From: CAYFFZ01 sp049976505
Lineage (GTDB): Archaea; Thermoproteota; Nitrososphaeria; Conexivisphaerales; UBA164
DNA: 64,000 nt
Assembly (NCBI GenBank): GCA_049976505.1
Contig: JBMFIC010000006.1
Location: forward strand, 1 to 64,000
Direction: 5' to 3'
Under the pieces are notes generated by a model, which was given only the letters and a program-made list of their open reading frames with translations, was not told where the DNA came from and did not search any database. Positions 1 to 7,516 of the stretch are shown one piece after another (the first letter of the stretch is position 1; each line of letters starts with the position of its first letter). A program made the translations under genes and the position numbers.

Positions 1-428
1 TTCCTTTCGTTGGGCTTGACCTCGACCTGAATCCACGAAACCTCAGGAGGAAAGGGAACTGATTTGTCCAGGGAACCGTTCTTAACCCATTTCATAAAGC
101 GCTTAAACGCCTTCTTGATATCGCTCCTGGTTATGGGAGCATAGCCTGAGCTGTTCAACCAGCTCATGAGAAGCTCGACGTCCTTTCTGGTGAGATCCCT
201 GAAAGGCTTATTTATCCTCTCAGCTACTGCAATCAGATGAAAGATGTACTTCGCAATCCTCCCCTTGTTCAGGCCCATTGACCCTAGAAGCCTTGCGAAC
301 TCCTCTATTGAGGACCTGTTTTCCTCCAGGATCTCAGCTTCGGCGAGCCTCCTGTAGGCGCTCTCCAGAGCTTTATCGTAGTTGTGGATGTCCACCTTGC
401 CCTGTTTATTAAAAGCGTCCTGGAGCAT
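1..428 (-). CDS. Tyrosine-recombinase integrase, N-terminal part (runs off the left edge)
   Basis: About 142 codons are visible on the minus strand, open to the window edge. The start is an ATG at 428, with an in-frame stop four codons upstream. The protein resembles the N-terminal core-binding (SAM-like, all-helical) domain of archaeal site-specific integrases: an early IHNYDKALESAYRRL segment, a helical stretch through LNKGRIAKYIFHL and DLTRKDVELLM, and a PPEVSWIQVEV linker that leads to the catalytic domain in this family. The catalytic R...HxxR...Y residues would lie outside the window, so activity cannot be judged. The gene begins only 18 bases past the 3' end of tRNA-Glu and runs the same way, as expected of an integrase beside its tRNA attachment site. 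The family call is by recognition of the N-domain only. Confidence 0.72.
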   Translation of the reverse strand, partial: MLQDAFNKQGKVDIHNYDKALESAYRRLAEAEILEENRSSIEEFARLLGSMGLNKGRIAKYIFHLIAVAERINKPFRDLTRKDVELLMSWLNSSGYAPITRSDIKKAFKRFMKWVKNGSLDKSVPFPPEVSWIQVEVKPNER

Positions 429-446
429 TATACCCTACAAGAAGTA

Positions 447-521
447 TGCTCCGGCCGGGATTTGAACCCGGGTCTTCGGCTCGAGAGGCCGACATACTTG
501 ACCGGGCTATACGACCGGAGC
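447..521 (-). tRNA. tRNA-Glu (anticodon CTC)
   Basis: On the minus strand the sequence folds as a cloverleaf. The acceptor stem is GCTCCGG/CCGGAGC, the anticodon stem TCGGC/GCCGA encloses loop CTCTCGA (anticodon CTC), and the T-arm contains GGTTCAAATC. The discriminator base is A and no CCA is encoded. The integrase gene starts immediately after its 3' end, so the 3' half of this tRNA is the likely attachment site of an integrated element lying to the left of the window. Confidence 0.93.
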
Positions 522-576
522 TCACATTATATCTTTTAAGAGGTGTTTTTAGCTTTTTCTTTCACTTTGGCGTAAC

Positions 577-1794
577 TTATAACGTTAGGTAGAGATCTGA
601 GTAGTCTGTGTAATTAAAAAACGAGGCGTTAAGCTCCTGCTCCACGTTGAAGCTCATGTAATATGCCGGTGCTGCAGCCCTGTAAGAGAAAGTGTAATTA
701 CCTGCTGGTTGTGAAGCATAACTGCCAACGTCATAGAGAACAATCCTCAGCTGGCTCATGCTGCTGGGCGCTGGCGGAAACACGGTTACTAGCTCTCCAG
801 ATTCCGCCAGCACGTAATCATAAGCCTGCTGTGAGCTTATGACTCCAACGAACGTAAGGTTCCCTGACATCATGGCCTTAGCCATGCCGTGCCTCCTCCC
901 GTGCGTCATTCCCGTAGAGGAGTAGATTATGGGCGCTGAGCCCGCAACGTATATGGAGCCATTAAGCGAAATTACGCGAATCGGATAATAAAGAACAACA
1001 TATACGGATCCGTTGTACGTTCCGATGGTTCCAAGCAGAAGCTCGGTTGTGTTCAGCATCGTTGCATAAATCGATCTGTCAAGCGCTATCAGCTCCCCAG
1101 AGTTAACCTGCTGATAGCTGCTCAGTATTCCGCTTATCGTTTTGTTCAGAGCGCTGGCCTCACTGGCTCCCATCTTCTTCTCGAGCCCCTTTACTCGCGG
1201 TAGCTCAAACTTCCTAAAATGCTCTAAGAACTTCTCCTTTGCGTACCTGTGAATCTCAGCGTTTACGTTTCCGAGTATCTTTCTGGCGGCAGCCAGGTTG
1301 TGCGCTATCTGCGTCGCGTTTCCTGAGGACTGAAGAAGAGAAACGGCCTCCTGAATCTGGGTCATGATTTCGCTTCTTAAGGTCGAGTTGCTTATGCTGC
1401 TGGCCATCGCCATGAGCCTTCTGCTGTAATCAAGCGCCATTAGCCTCGATACGTTCAGCCCTGGCGGGATCGAAAAGGGCTTTGATGCTGTTAACGCCCT
1501 GTACGTGCTGTTGGTGGCCAGGTCAAAGTAGTAAAACGCTCCAGTTTCGTTGCCCTCCTCAAGGAGATCCCTGGCCATTTTCAGATACGCGAGCGATTCG
1601 TTCAGCTGCGCGTAGGCCTGAGTTCCTTTTTTCACGTGTTTCAGCGCTACTTCAACCCCCTTCATCATGTAGCTAATCGTCCTGTTAAGGGCGTTTCCGC
1701 CTGGCGCCGGAGCGCTCTTTGAGAAGGCAACCGCAGGAGATGCCATAGCCACAACGAGCATCGCTATTAACGATATCGCATACAGCGCACGCAT
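577..1794 (-). CDS. Secreted or membrane-tethered protein of unknown function
   Basis: 405 residues from the ATG at 1794. A start five codons earlier (1809) is possible, but a TATA-like box at 1814-1825 lies about 25 bases from 1794 and fits a leaderless start there. The N-terminus is a signal peptide (MRALYAISLIAMLVVAM, then SPAVAFS). The mature part is helical in its first half, probably coiled-coil-like (residues about 40-220), then changes to a Gly/Ser/Tyr-rich beta-type half. Many N-x-S/T sequons are spread through it, so it is probably an extracellular glycoprotein. I do not recognise a named domain. It stands alone, reads toward tRNA-Glu, and is divergent from the winged-helix gene at 1965. 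Confidence 0.75.
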   Translation of the reverse strand: MRALYAISLIAMLVVAMASPAVAFSKSAPAPGGNALNRTISYMMKGVEVALKHVKKGTQAYAQLNESLAYLKMARDLLEEGNETGAFYYFDLATNSTYRALTASKPFSIPPGLNVSRLMALDYSRRLMAMASSISNSTLRSEIMTQIQEAVSLLQSSGNATQIAHNLAAARKILGNVNAEIHRYAKEKFLEHFRKFELPRVKGLEKKMGASEASALNKTISGILSSYQQVNSGELIALDRSIYATMLNTTELLLGTIGTYNGSVYVVLYYPIRVISLNGSIYVAGSAPIIYSSTGMTHGRRHGMAKAMMSGNLTFVGVISSQQAYDYVLAESGELVTVFPPAPSSMSQLRIVLYDVGSYASQPAGNYTFSYRAAAPAYYMSFNVEQELNASFFNYTDYSDLYLTL

Positions 1795-1813
1795 GTCTTT
1801 ACTTATCATTTAT

Positions 1814-1825
1814 CATGATATAAGG
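1814..1825 (-). promoter_or_regulatory. TATA box for the secreted protein gene
   Basis: On the minus strand the sequence reads CCTTATATCATG, centred about 25 bases before the ATG at 1794. This spacing supports a leaderless transcript and the shorter start. Confidence 0.45.
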
Positions 1826-1920
1826 AACGCTCTGAAACGATGCGGAACGAGGCATGAACAGAGATCACCCGCTAAACAGCGTTCTGGCCGTTTTAGCCTT
1901 TGTGATATCGATTTTCAGAT

Positions 1921-1967
1921 AAGCTTATTAACCAGTGTGTGGAACATCATATCGGTGATCCGATATG
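1921..1967 (+). promoter_or_regulatory. Promoter and palindromic operator overlapping the start codon
   Basis: A TATA-like AAGCTTATTAAC (1921-1932) is followed by a perfect inverted repeat, CATATCGG-TGAT-CCGATATG (1948-1967). The repeat covers the predicted transcription start and ends exactly on the ATG of the winged-helix gene (1965-1967). The geometry suits autorepression by a dimeric regulator: binding would block both RNA polymerase and the leader. The repeat is seen directly; the regulator that binds it is inferred. Confidence 0.55.
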
Positions 1968-2279
1968 GGCAGATGGGGCTGGTGCAGAGGAGGAATGGGT
2001 CCTATCATGTGGGGAGCGTGGGGTTCGCTAAACCCGTTAGGCCTTCCGAGAGGCATTGGCTGGATGATAGCTTCAGCTCTGGCCACAGGGCCTAAGACCG
2101 AACAGGAAATAAGGGAGCACATATCAAGGCTCACTGGAGTTCAAATAAGCTACTCCCTCGAGCCAGTTCTGAGTGCGTGGGCTTTAAGGGGGCTCGTAAG
2201 GAAGAGGGACGATGGAAGGTACGAGCTGACAGCGACTCCGCCTTTTGGTCCCTACTGGGCTGCATACCCCCTCTGGTAG
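1965..2279 (+). CDS. Small winged-helix (PadR-like) transcriptional regulator
   Basis: 104 residues. The N-terminal 30 residues are rich in Gly, Trp and Met (MGRWGWCRGGMGPIMWG), with one Cys. The rest looks like a winged helix: helix WMIASALATGPKTEQEIREHIS, then a recognition region SYSLEPVLSAWALRGLVRK, then the wing DDGRYELTATP. This matches short PadR-type regulators, in which a 'parallel' helix lies between the first helix and the recognition helix. The Trp/Met/Cys-rich head could bind a metal or a hydrophobic ligand, but that is inference. The start is set by the palindrome that includes the ATG. The neighbours are an unrelated secreted protein and the broken transporter, so the target is probably its own promoter and perhaps the transporter. 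Confidence 0.6.
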   Translation: MGRWGWCRGGMGPIMWGAWGSLNPLGLPRGIGWMIASALATGPKTEQEIREHISRLTGVQISYSLEPVLSAWALRGLVRKRDDGRYELTATPPFGPYWAAYPLW

Positions 2280-2310
2280 CTTCTAAAATTTTATTTACTC
2301 TAAGACGTTC

Positions 2311-2318
2311 AATTTTTT
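2311..2318 (+). terminator. T-rich stop after the winged-helix gene (tentative)
   Basis: AATTTTTT follows the gene within 40 bases, and the stretch from 2281 is T-rich throughout. Archaeal termination often needs only such T tracts; there is no hairpin. Confidence 0.25.
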
Positions 2319-2330
2319 GAAAGAGAAAAC

Positions 2331-2340
2331 ATAAATATAT
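2331..2340 (+). promoter_or_regulatory. TATA box of the disrupted transporter
   Basis: ATAAATATAT is centred about 26 bases before the ATG at 2362. This is the typical archaeal leaderless spacing and shows the transporter once had its own promoter. Confidence 0.5.
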
Positions 2341-2552
2341 CTAAACGAGATCTTCTGCGACATGAATAACAAGAAGGAGGACGAAAGGGCTGAGTTAAGG
2401 ACGTCCTCCGCGCAGAAGAGCTCGGTGCCGTGGCTTGCCATAATAGCCCTTGGCATGGGAATGCTCGTTTACAATTAGTGAAAGCCCCGCCTTTTTAGAG
2501 CGGGGATGATCGAAGCATAAAACATTTATGAACGTTTTCATACTTTGTTCTC

Positions 2553-3911
2553 ATGGCGATGGCCGGTCAACTTGAATTCGGTGGGACGCCTGAGCCGACT
2601 CCTCAGGCCATACCGGCCGTCGCCGAAAAACAGGTTGTTGAGGTAAGGCCCAGCAACAGAAGAACTAACAAAGTGCGCCTGCTGCCGAGGGGAAGCGCTG
2701 AAAGGAAGCTCGAAAGGCTCGGAGATCTATTCGCGAAAGCATTCAACGAGCTGAACTACATGAGAAGGCAGCAGCTCTTCTCAGGACAGAGGATAGACTT
2801 AGAGGGCACAGCCAGGGCCGTTTATGAAAAGTACAAGAGCCTGTTAGGTTCGGCCAACGTCCAGCAGGTGATCAACAAGAACACCGAGGCATGGTCTTCA
2901 TTCTTCAGCCTGCTGAAGGCAAAGAAGGAGGGAAGGCTTCCGGGCTGGCTCAGGGTTAAGCCTCCCGGCTACATGAAGGAGGACAGGAAGAGAAGGCTCC
3001 TGCTCGTGATAAGGAACGACGGCTACGCCGTTGATGAGCAGAACAGGACTCTCATTCTCAGGCGTTTCAAGCTCAGGATCCCCTTTGCAGGAAGGCTTCA
3101 GTGGTACGGAAAGCAGGGAAGGCTTGAAATATATTACGATGAAACGAAGCAGGCGTGGTACGCATCGATCCCGGTGGAGGTTGGCGTAGAAGCCGTAAGG
3201 AACATCGTGAAAGGGGAAAGAAAGGAGGTCCAGAGGGAGAAGCCTAAAGGAAACAAAAGCGCCTCGATCGATCTCGGGATAAACATACTAGCCTCGGTCA
3301 TTGTTTCCGATGGGACCTGGCTATTATACAGGGGCTCCAGAGCAAAGGAGGACTTCTTCTACATGCAGAGAAGGATTTCAGAGATTAGGTCTCTTGAGGA
3401 CAGAGCGAAAAATCTTAAGCTGAGTGAATGGGCCGAGGAGCTCAGGCTCGAGAGGAGGAGGCTCGAGGGAAGGCTGAACAGAAGGGTTGCCCACCTGTAC
3501 AGGACTTTGGCATCACATTTAATTAAGAAGCTATGGTCTCTTGGCGTTTCAGCGATCTACCTTGGCTATCCGTATGAGATCGCTCAGGATAAGGGAAACA
3601 AGCTCACAGAAAATCTGTGGTCATATCGTGAATTGATGGACACCATCGAGCACGAAGCTCAGGAGTACGGAATGAAAGTGTATGAGGTGATTGAGCACAA
3701 CACCTCAAGGCTGTGCGCGTATCACGGCGTCGAGGTGACCCGAAGCCCGAGAGGGGTTGTGAAGTGCCCTCTTGGGCACAGGCTTCATTCAGATCTCAAC
3801 GGGGCGCTGAACATACTAAGGAAGGCAGCGGGCCTGATAGTCAAAATCATAGCAAAGCCTCTTTCATACATCGTCATGCACAGCGGAGTAGCTCCCGCTA
3901 AAGGGGAGTAA
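2553..3911 (+). CDS. tnpB: TnpB RNA-guided nuclease (OrfB of IS605 type)
   Basis: 452 residues with the RuvC-like core of TnpB: D240 in SIDLGIN, D414 in HSDLNGALNI, and a candidate middle acidic residue E342 in GYPYEIAQDKGNK. The zinc-finger region is unusual: C388-x2-H391 and C405-PLG-H409 replace the usual four-Cys set. The first 30 residues (Ala/Pro-rich) look like a disordered leader before the normal N-terminal domain. The family cleaves DNA guided by an RNA made from the element's right end, next to a target-adjacent motif, and helps retain the element after excision. A TATA-like AAAACATTTAT (about 2519-2529) is placed for a near-leaderless start at 2553. The last 24 coding bases overlap the conserved RNA scaffold. 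Whether the enzyme is active cannot be read from sequence. Confidence 0.93.
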   Translation: MAMAGQLEFGGTPEPTPQAIPAVAEKQVVEVRPSNRRTNKVRLLPRGSAERKLERLGDLFAKAFNELNYMRRQQLFSGQRIDLEGTARAVYEKYKSLLGSANVQQVINKNTEAWSSFFSLLKAKKEGRLPGWLRVKPPGYMKEDRKRRLLLVIRNDGYAVDEQNRTLILRRFKLRIPFAGRLQWYGKQGRLEIYYDETKQAWYASIPVEVGVEAVRNIVKGERKEVQREKPKGNKSASIDLGINILASVIVSDGTWLLYRGSRAKEDFFYMQRRISEIRSLEDRAKNLKLSEWAEELRLERRRLEGRLNRRVAHLYRTLASHLIKKLWSLGVSAIYLGYPYEIAQDKGNKLTENLWSYRELMDTIEHEAQEYGMKVYEVIEHNTSRLCAYHGVEVTRSPRGVVKCPLGHRLHSDLNGALNILRKAAGLIVKIIAKPLSYIVMHSGVAPAKGE

Positions 3912-3960
3912 CCCCCGAGACCTCGGGAACCCTCGCTATTCAGGGCGGGGAGGAGGTCAG
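3887..3960 (+). ncRNA. TnpB guide RNA scaffold (omega/reRNA), right end of the element
   Basis: This 74-nt segment overlaps the tnpB 3' end and finishes at the element boundary. It contains the hairpin CCCCCGAGA-CCTCGGG and the terminal CAGGGCGGGGAGGAGGTCAG. In TnpB systems the scaffold comes from this place and the guide is the 16-20 nt just beyond the boundary, here AGCCGTTTCGATAAACTA. A 72/74 identical copy stands alone at 46659-46732, which marks the functional unit. The true 5' end of the RNA may lie further inside tnpB. Confidence 0.6.
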
Positions 3961-4884
3961 AGCCGTTTCGATAAACTATCCGATGATAGCTCTTTTCAGG
4001 TTCCTGAGCGGCGTTGGAACGGGCGCTGAGTACGGCATAGGCATGACGCTCATGTCCGAGGCCTTCAGGGCCAAATGGAGGGGAATGGGGTCAACAATCG
4101 TGTCGATTGGCTGGACCATTGGGGTTATTGCTGCCACAGTTCTTGCGCTCTTCCTGATGCCGGCATTTGGATGGAGGATCATGTACCTTATCGGCATAAC
4201 GCCGGCGCTTGTGGCCTTCTACTACAGGTACAGGCTTCCAGAGTCGCCCATGTGAAAGGAGAGGACTACGGAGAGCGACAGGAAGAAGTTCCAGTTAAGG
4301 GAGCTCTTCAGGAGGGAATACATCAGGTACACAGCAGTCTTCCTAATCGTGGCCATCGTGGCTGAGCTCGGGTACTGGGGAGTTATGATATGGCTGCCAT
4401 CGGCCCTTCTGACGGAATATCACATACACTTCGTCAGAACCATCTACATACTTCTCGGGACAGATCTGATGATAATCCTGGGCATGCTCGTCTTCGGCTT
4501 CATCTCCGATATAATAGGAAGAAGGGTCGCGGTTTTCCTGGGCTTCATGGGGATCACAGCAGCCGTGATCATGTTCTCGATGGCCAGAACCGTAGCTCAG
4601 GTCATGATCGCCTCATATACCATGGGCTTCTTCATAAACTCGTACTTCACGATCTTCGGCGCTCTCTTCTCGGAGCCCTACCCAACCTACGCCAGGGCAA
4701 CGGCTGTTAACTTCATATTCAACACCGGAAGGGGCTTCGGTGGAATAGCTCCCCTGATAATCGGAATACTGGCTCCTGTTTTCAAGATATCGGGGAGTGA
4801 TTGGAATGTTCTCGGTGCTCTTCATAGTAGCAGGCCTCTCAATCTGGCTCATTCCGGAGACGAAGGGAATTTCACTGAAGTGAA

Positions 4885-5889
4885 ATGGCCCTGAAGTTCT
4901 CCCTTCACTACACGCTGCAGTCGCGTGGAAGATGGGATGTTGTGTATCATGACTTCCTGAAGGAGGTCAGGCTGGCCGAAAGGCTCGGCTTCTCAGCGGT
5001 CTACGTTGGTGAGCACCACTTCTCAGAGGACGGCTGGAGCCCAGCTCCGTTTCTGGCCCTTGCCTCTGCGTCCGCGGTCTCGAGAAGCCTGAGGCTGGGA
5101 ACAAACATAATCGTCCTTCCGCTTCACAACCCCTTTGAGATAGCGGAGCAGACGTCTGTGCTCGACAACATAAGTGGAGGAAGAGCTATACTTGGCGTAG
5201 GCCTAGGATACAGGCCTGAGGAGTTCGCTGCCTTTGGAAGGGACGTCAAAAAGCGCGCCCAGCTTTATGAGGAGAACCTCAGGGCAGTGAAGGCCCTTCT
5301 CGAGGGCCAGCCTGTGAAGGCCGGGGAGTTCATGCTGAGGGTCTATCCCACTCCTGTTCAGAGGCCAAGGCCCCCGATCTGGATAGCGGCGAAGAGCGAG
5401 GAGGCGGTGAGAAAGGCCGCCCACAGGGGGGATGCCTGGATTATGGATCCGGTTACCGACCTGAGGGTCCTGAAGAGAAGGATGGAGGCATACAGGGATG
5501 AGCTGAGGAAGATGGGGAAGACCGTATCGGATTTCCCGCTTAGAAGGGAAGTGTTCATCTCAGATGATGAGGACGAGATAGAGAAGGCGAGGGAGCTCAT
5601 GCTCGAGTCCTACAGGGAGGACTACTACAGGTGTGGCCACCTTCAGGACTCCGAAGGGAGGGAGATAGATCCGAACAGGGTGTCCTACGATGAAATAAAG
5701 CAGAGCGTTCTAGAGAGGATGATCATCGGCAGGCCCGACGAGGCTATAGGGGCCATAGAGAAATACGTGAAGGAGCTGGGTATCACGGAGCTCATGATAA
5801 AGCTCAGCTTTCCAGGAAAAGATCATAGGATGAGGGTTCACTCGATGCGGGTGATCTCGGAGAAGGTTATGCCGTACTTTAGGGGCTGA
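4885..5889 (+). CDS. LLM-class (luciferase-like) flavin-dependent oxidoreductase
   Basis: 334 residues with the bacterial-luciferase/F420 TIM-barrel pattern: FSLHYTLQSRGRWDVVYHDFLKE, then GFSAVYVGEHHF, LRLGTNIIVLPLHNPFEIAEQTSVLD, SGGRAILGVGLGYRPEEF and PTPVQRPRPPIWIAAKSEEAV. Members use FMN or F420 to oxidise or reduce varied substrates, so the reaction here cannot be named. The start ATG lies right at the end of the broken transporter (stop 4881-4883), suggesting the two once formed an operon and that the transporter may have carried this enzyme's substrate. Confidence 0.88.
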   Translation: MALKFSLHYTLQSRGRWDVVYHDFLKEVRLAERLGFSAVYVGEHHFSEDGWSPAPFLALASASAVSRSLRLGTNIIVLPLHNPFEIAEQTSVLDNISGGRAILGVGLGYRPEEFAAFGRDVKKRAQLYEENLRAVKALLEGQPVKAGEFMLRVYPTPVQRPRPPIWIAAKSEEAVRKAAHRGDAWIMDPVTDLRVLKRRMEAYRDELRKMGKTVSDFPLRREVFISDDEDEIEKARELMLESYREDYYRCGHLQDSEGREIDPNRVSYDEIKQSVLERMIIGRPDEAIGAIEKYVKELGITELMIKLSFPGKDHRMRVHSMRVISEKVMPYFRG

Positions 5890-5989
5890 TCTGAATGGCC
5901 CAGGCGTTCCTGTCATTCTGAATCGCATGTAACGCTATAAATCAGCTAAAAGCTTATTTACTGCAATGTCTTGATGGTAAACGTCAGAA

Positions 5990-6625
5990 TTGGTAAAATT
6001 AGAGGAGCTGCTTGATGAGGCGCTGAAGAGCTCTAAGAGGAGGAACTTCGTTCAGTCAGTGGACGTAATAGTCACCATCGATAAGAACAGGACGAAGGCC
6101 CAGACCTTCAACGAGTTGGTTTATCTCCCTGTCAAGTTCAGGTCCCCTGATGAGATAGTTATAATAGGCAGCGGCGACGTCGCGCTGGAGGCGAAGAGAC
6201 AGAACCTCAGGCTTGTTGATCCCGACACCCTCGACAGGCTTGCAACCAACAAGAGGGAGGCCAAGAAGCTGGCAACAAGGAGCTTCGCGTTCATAGCTGA
6301 GGCATCTCTCATGCCCAGGGTTGGCAAGGCTCTAGGTCCCATACTGGCCCCACGCGGTAAGATGCCTGTCCCGATACCGAACGTTGCGGCCCTTCAGGCA
6401 ACTTTTGAGAGGCTTCTTGGGGCAACAAGGCTGAGGGGAAGGAACGTCTTCGGAGTTCAGGCCAAGATAGGCTACGAAAACATGAGCAAGGAGGACCTTC
6501 TGAAGAACGCAAAGGCCCTGATCGATTACCTTGAGAAGAAGCTTCCCCCGAAGTCCATAGACAGGATAGGCTTCAAGCTTACCATGGGAAAGCCAGTGAA
6601 GGCAAAGTACGATGAGGTGAGCTGA
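5990..6625 (+). CDS. rpl1: 50S ribosomal protein L1
   Basis: 211 residues, the normal size for archaeal L1. Family segments are VDVIVTIDKNRTKAQTFNELVYLP in the first domain and PRVGKALGPILAPRGKMPVPIP in the middle, with KLTMGKPVKAKYDEVS at the end. L1 binds 23S rRNA at the E-site stalk and in many archaea represses its own mRNA. The start is TTG at 5990, because a TAA lies four codons upstream and no ATG fits. A TATA-like AAGCTTATTTA (about 5950-5960) precedes it. L10 follows after one base. L11, the usual upstream partner, is not here. Confidence 0.95.
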   Translation: MVKLEELLDEALKSSKRRNFVQSVDVIVTIDKNRTKAQTFNELVYLPVKFRSPDEIVIIGSGDVALEAKRQNLRLVDPDTLDRLATNKREAKKLATRSFAFIAEASLMPRVGKALGPILAPRGKMPVPIPNVAALQATFERLLGATRLRGRNVFGVQAKIGYENMSKEDLLKNAKALIDYLEKKLPPKSIDRIGFKLTMGKPVKAKYDEVS

Positions 6626-6626
6626 C

Positions 6627-7481
6627 GTGCAGAGGGCTTACGTCAGGAAGAAGGACTACCCGCAGAAGAAGAAGGAGCAGTTCGCCAGGATTCAGGAGCT
6701 TCTTCAGAAGCACAGGTACGTGGCAGTGGTCGACCTCTACAAGCTCAGGGCGGTTCAGATTAACGAGCTCAGGAAGAAGCTGAGGGGGCAGGTCGTCTTC
6801 CTCGGGGTTAAGAACAAAATCGCGGAGAAGGTCCTGAGGGGATCAAAGGCCGGCCCGCTGGCCGACTACATAAGGGGCCAGACGCTTCTTATGTTCTTCG
6901 ACATGGATCCCTTCGAGCTTAACGTTCTCCTCGAGAAGAACAAGGTCATGCTGCCTGCAAAGGCAGGGGACGTGGCCACGGACGACATAGTGGTTCCCGC
7001 CGGCAACACGGGCCTTCAGGCAGGACCAGTTCTCAGCGAGTTCAAGGAGCTCAAGATACCCACCAGGATCGAAACCGGAAGCGTGTTCGTGACAAAGGAC
7101 ACCGTGGTGGCCAAGAAGGGCGACGTAATAAGCGACAAGCTCGCTGCCCTTCTCTCAAAGCTTGGCATAAAGCCCATAAAGTCCGGGCTCTCGATCAAGG
7201 CAGTTTACTTCGATGGCATGGTGATAAAGGGAGAGGACCTGAAGATAGACCTTGAGGCCTACAGAAACAGCATAGCTGAGGCCTACACCAACGCATACAA
7301 GCTCGCCTACGCCCTTGAGCTGCCGTATCCTGAGGTTCTTACGGTGATTATAGCTGACAGGCACGCGAAGGCAAGGAGGCTTGCTCTCGAGTCAGGATAC
7401 TACAGCGAGGACACCATAAAGGACATAATAGCTGACAGGGAGACGAAGGCTAGAGCCCTGAGATCAAAGGTAGGGGCATAA
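6627..7481 (+). CDS. rpl10: 50S ribosomal protein L10 (P0), lacking the acidic tail
   Basis: 284 residues from a GTG start one base after the L1 stop. The N-domain (YVAVVDLYKLRAVQINELRKKLRG) and the P0 insertion domain (VVPAGNTGLQAGPVLSEFKELKIPTRIETGS) are clear, followed by the helical C-terminal part that binds L12 dimers. The usual end of archaeal P0 is missing: there is no alanine/glutamate-rich hinge and no charged tail with a conserved hydrophobic end. The protein stops at ETKARALRSKVGA. No rpl12 follows; HMG-CoA reductase does, with its own promoter. The missing tail may be a lineage trait. Confidence 0.94.
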   Translation: MQRAYVRKKDYPQKKKEQFARIQELLQKHRYVAVVDLYKLRAVQINELRKKLRGQVVFLGVKNKIAEKVLRGSKAGPLADYIRGQTLLMFFDMDPFELNVLLEKNKVMLPAKAGDVATDDIVVPAGNTGLQAGPVLSEFKELKIPTRIETGSVFVTKDTVVAKKGDVISDKLAALLSKLGIKPIKSGLSIKAVYFDGMVIKGEDLKIDLEAYRNSIAEAYTNAYKLAYALELPYPEVLTVIIADRHAKARRLALESGYYSEDTIKDIIADRETKARALRSKVGA

Positions 7482-7516
7482 GTTTTTAGGCTTACGCCAA
7501 ACTTTTCTCTGATCAT

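Larger units (their letters stand above)
2473..3960 (+). mobile_element. TnpB-only IS200/IS605-type element
   Basis: 1488 bp, with no TnpA transposase. The left end follows TTTAC (2468-2472), the likely target-adjacent motif, and begins AATTAGTGAAAGCCCC, with a subterminal hairpin CCCCGC...GCGGGG at about 2484-2504. The right end finishes GGGCGGGGAGGAGGTCAG at 3960. Both boundaries were set by comparison with the two related copies in this window (45972-46014 and 46659-46732), which share the same end sequences. Lacking tnpA, it would need a transposase in trans to move. Confidence 0.82.
2362..4883 (+). pseudogene. MFS transporter, broken by a TnpB element, a stop codon and a frameshift
   Basis: The 5' end survives as 38 codons from 2362 (charged head, then PWLAIIALGMGMLVY as the start of TM1) and runs into the left end of the TnpB element. 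After the element the reading resumes at 3962, in a different frame, at RFLSGVGTGAEYG, which is TM4-like in MFS proteins. About 65-70 codons (rest of TM1 to TM3) are therefore missing and precise excision would not restore the gene. An in-frame TGA (4253-4255) interrupts just after RLPESPM, where TGG (Trp) would fit. A one-base shift near 4791-4795, in a run of four Gs, separates the last part, which in the other frame continues GMFSVLFIVAGLSIWLIPETKGISLK to a stop at 4883. The substrate is unknown. It overlaps the region of the next start at 4885, suggesting it was once co-transcribed with the flavin enzyme. That the 38-codon head belongs to this gene is inference. Confidence 0.75.

Noticed and set aside
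2362..2478. Complete small membrane protein such as a SecG/Sec61-beta homologue
   Set aside because: One membrane helix after a charged head would fit, but the frame ends in the left end of the TnpB element and transporter sequence resumes right after it, so a truncated MFS start is simpler. Not fully excluded.
4075..4365. 96-codon frame inside the broken transporter
   Set aside because: It overlaps the clear MFS frame and has unlike composition; it is a shadow frame.
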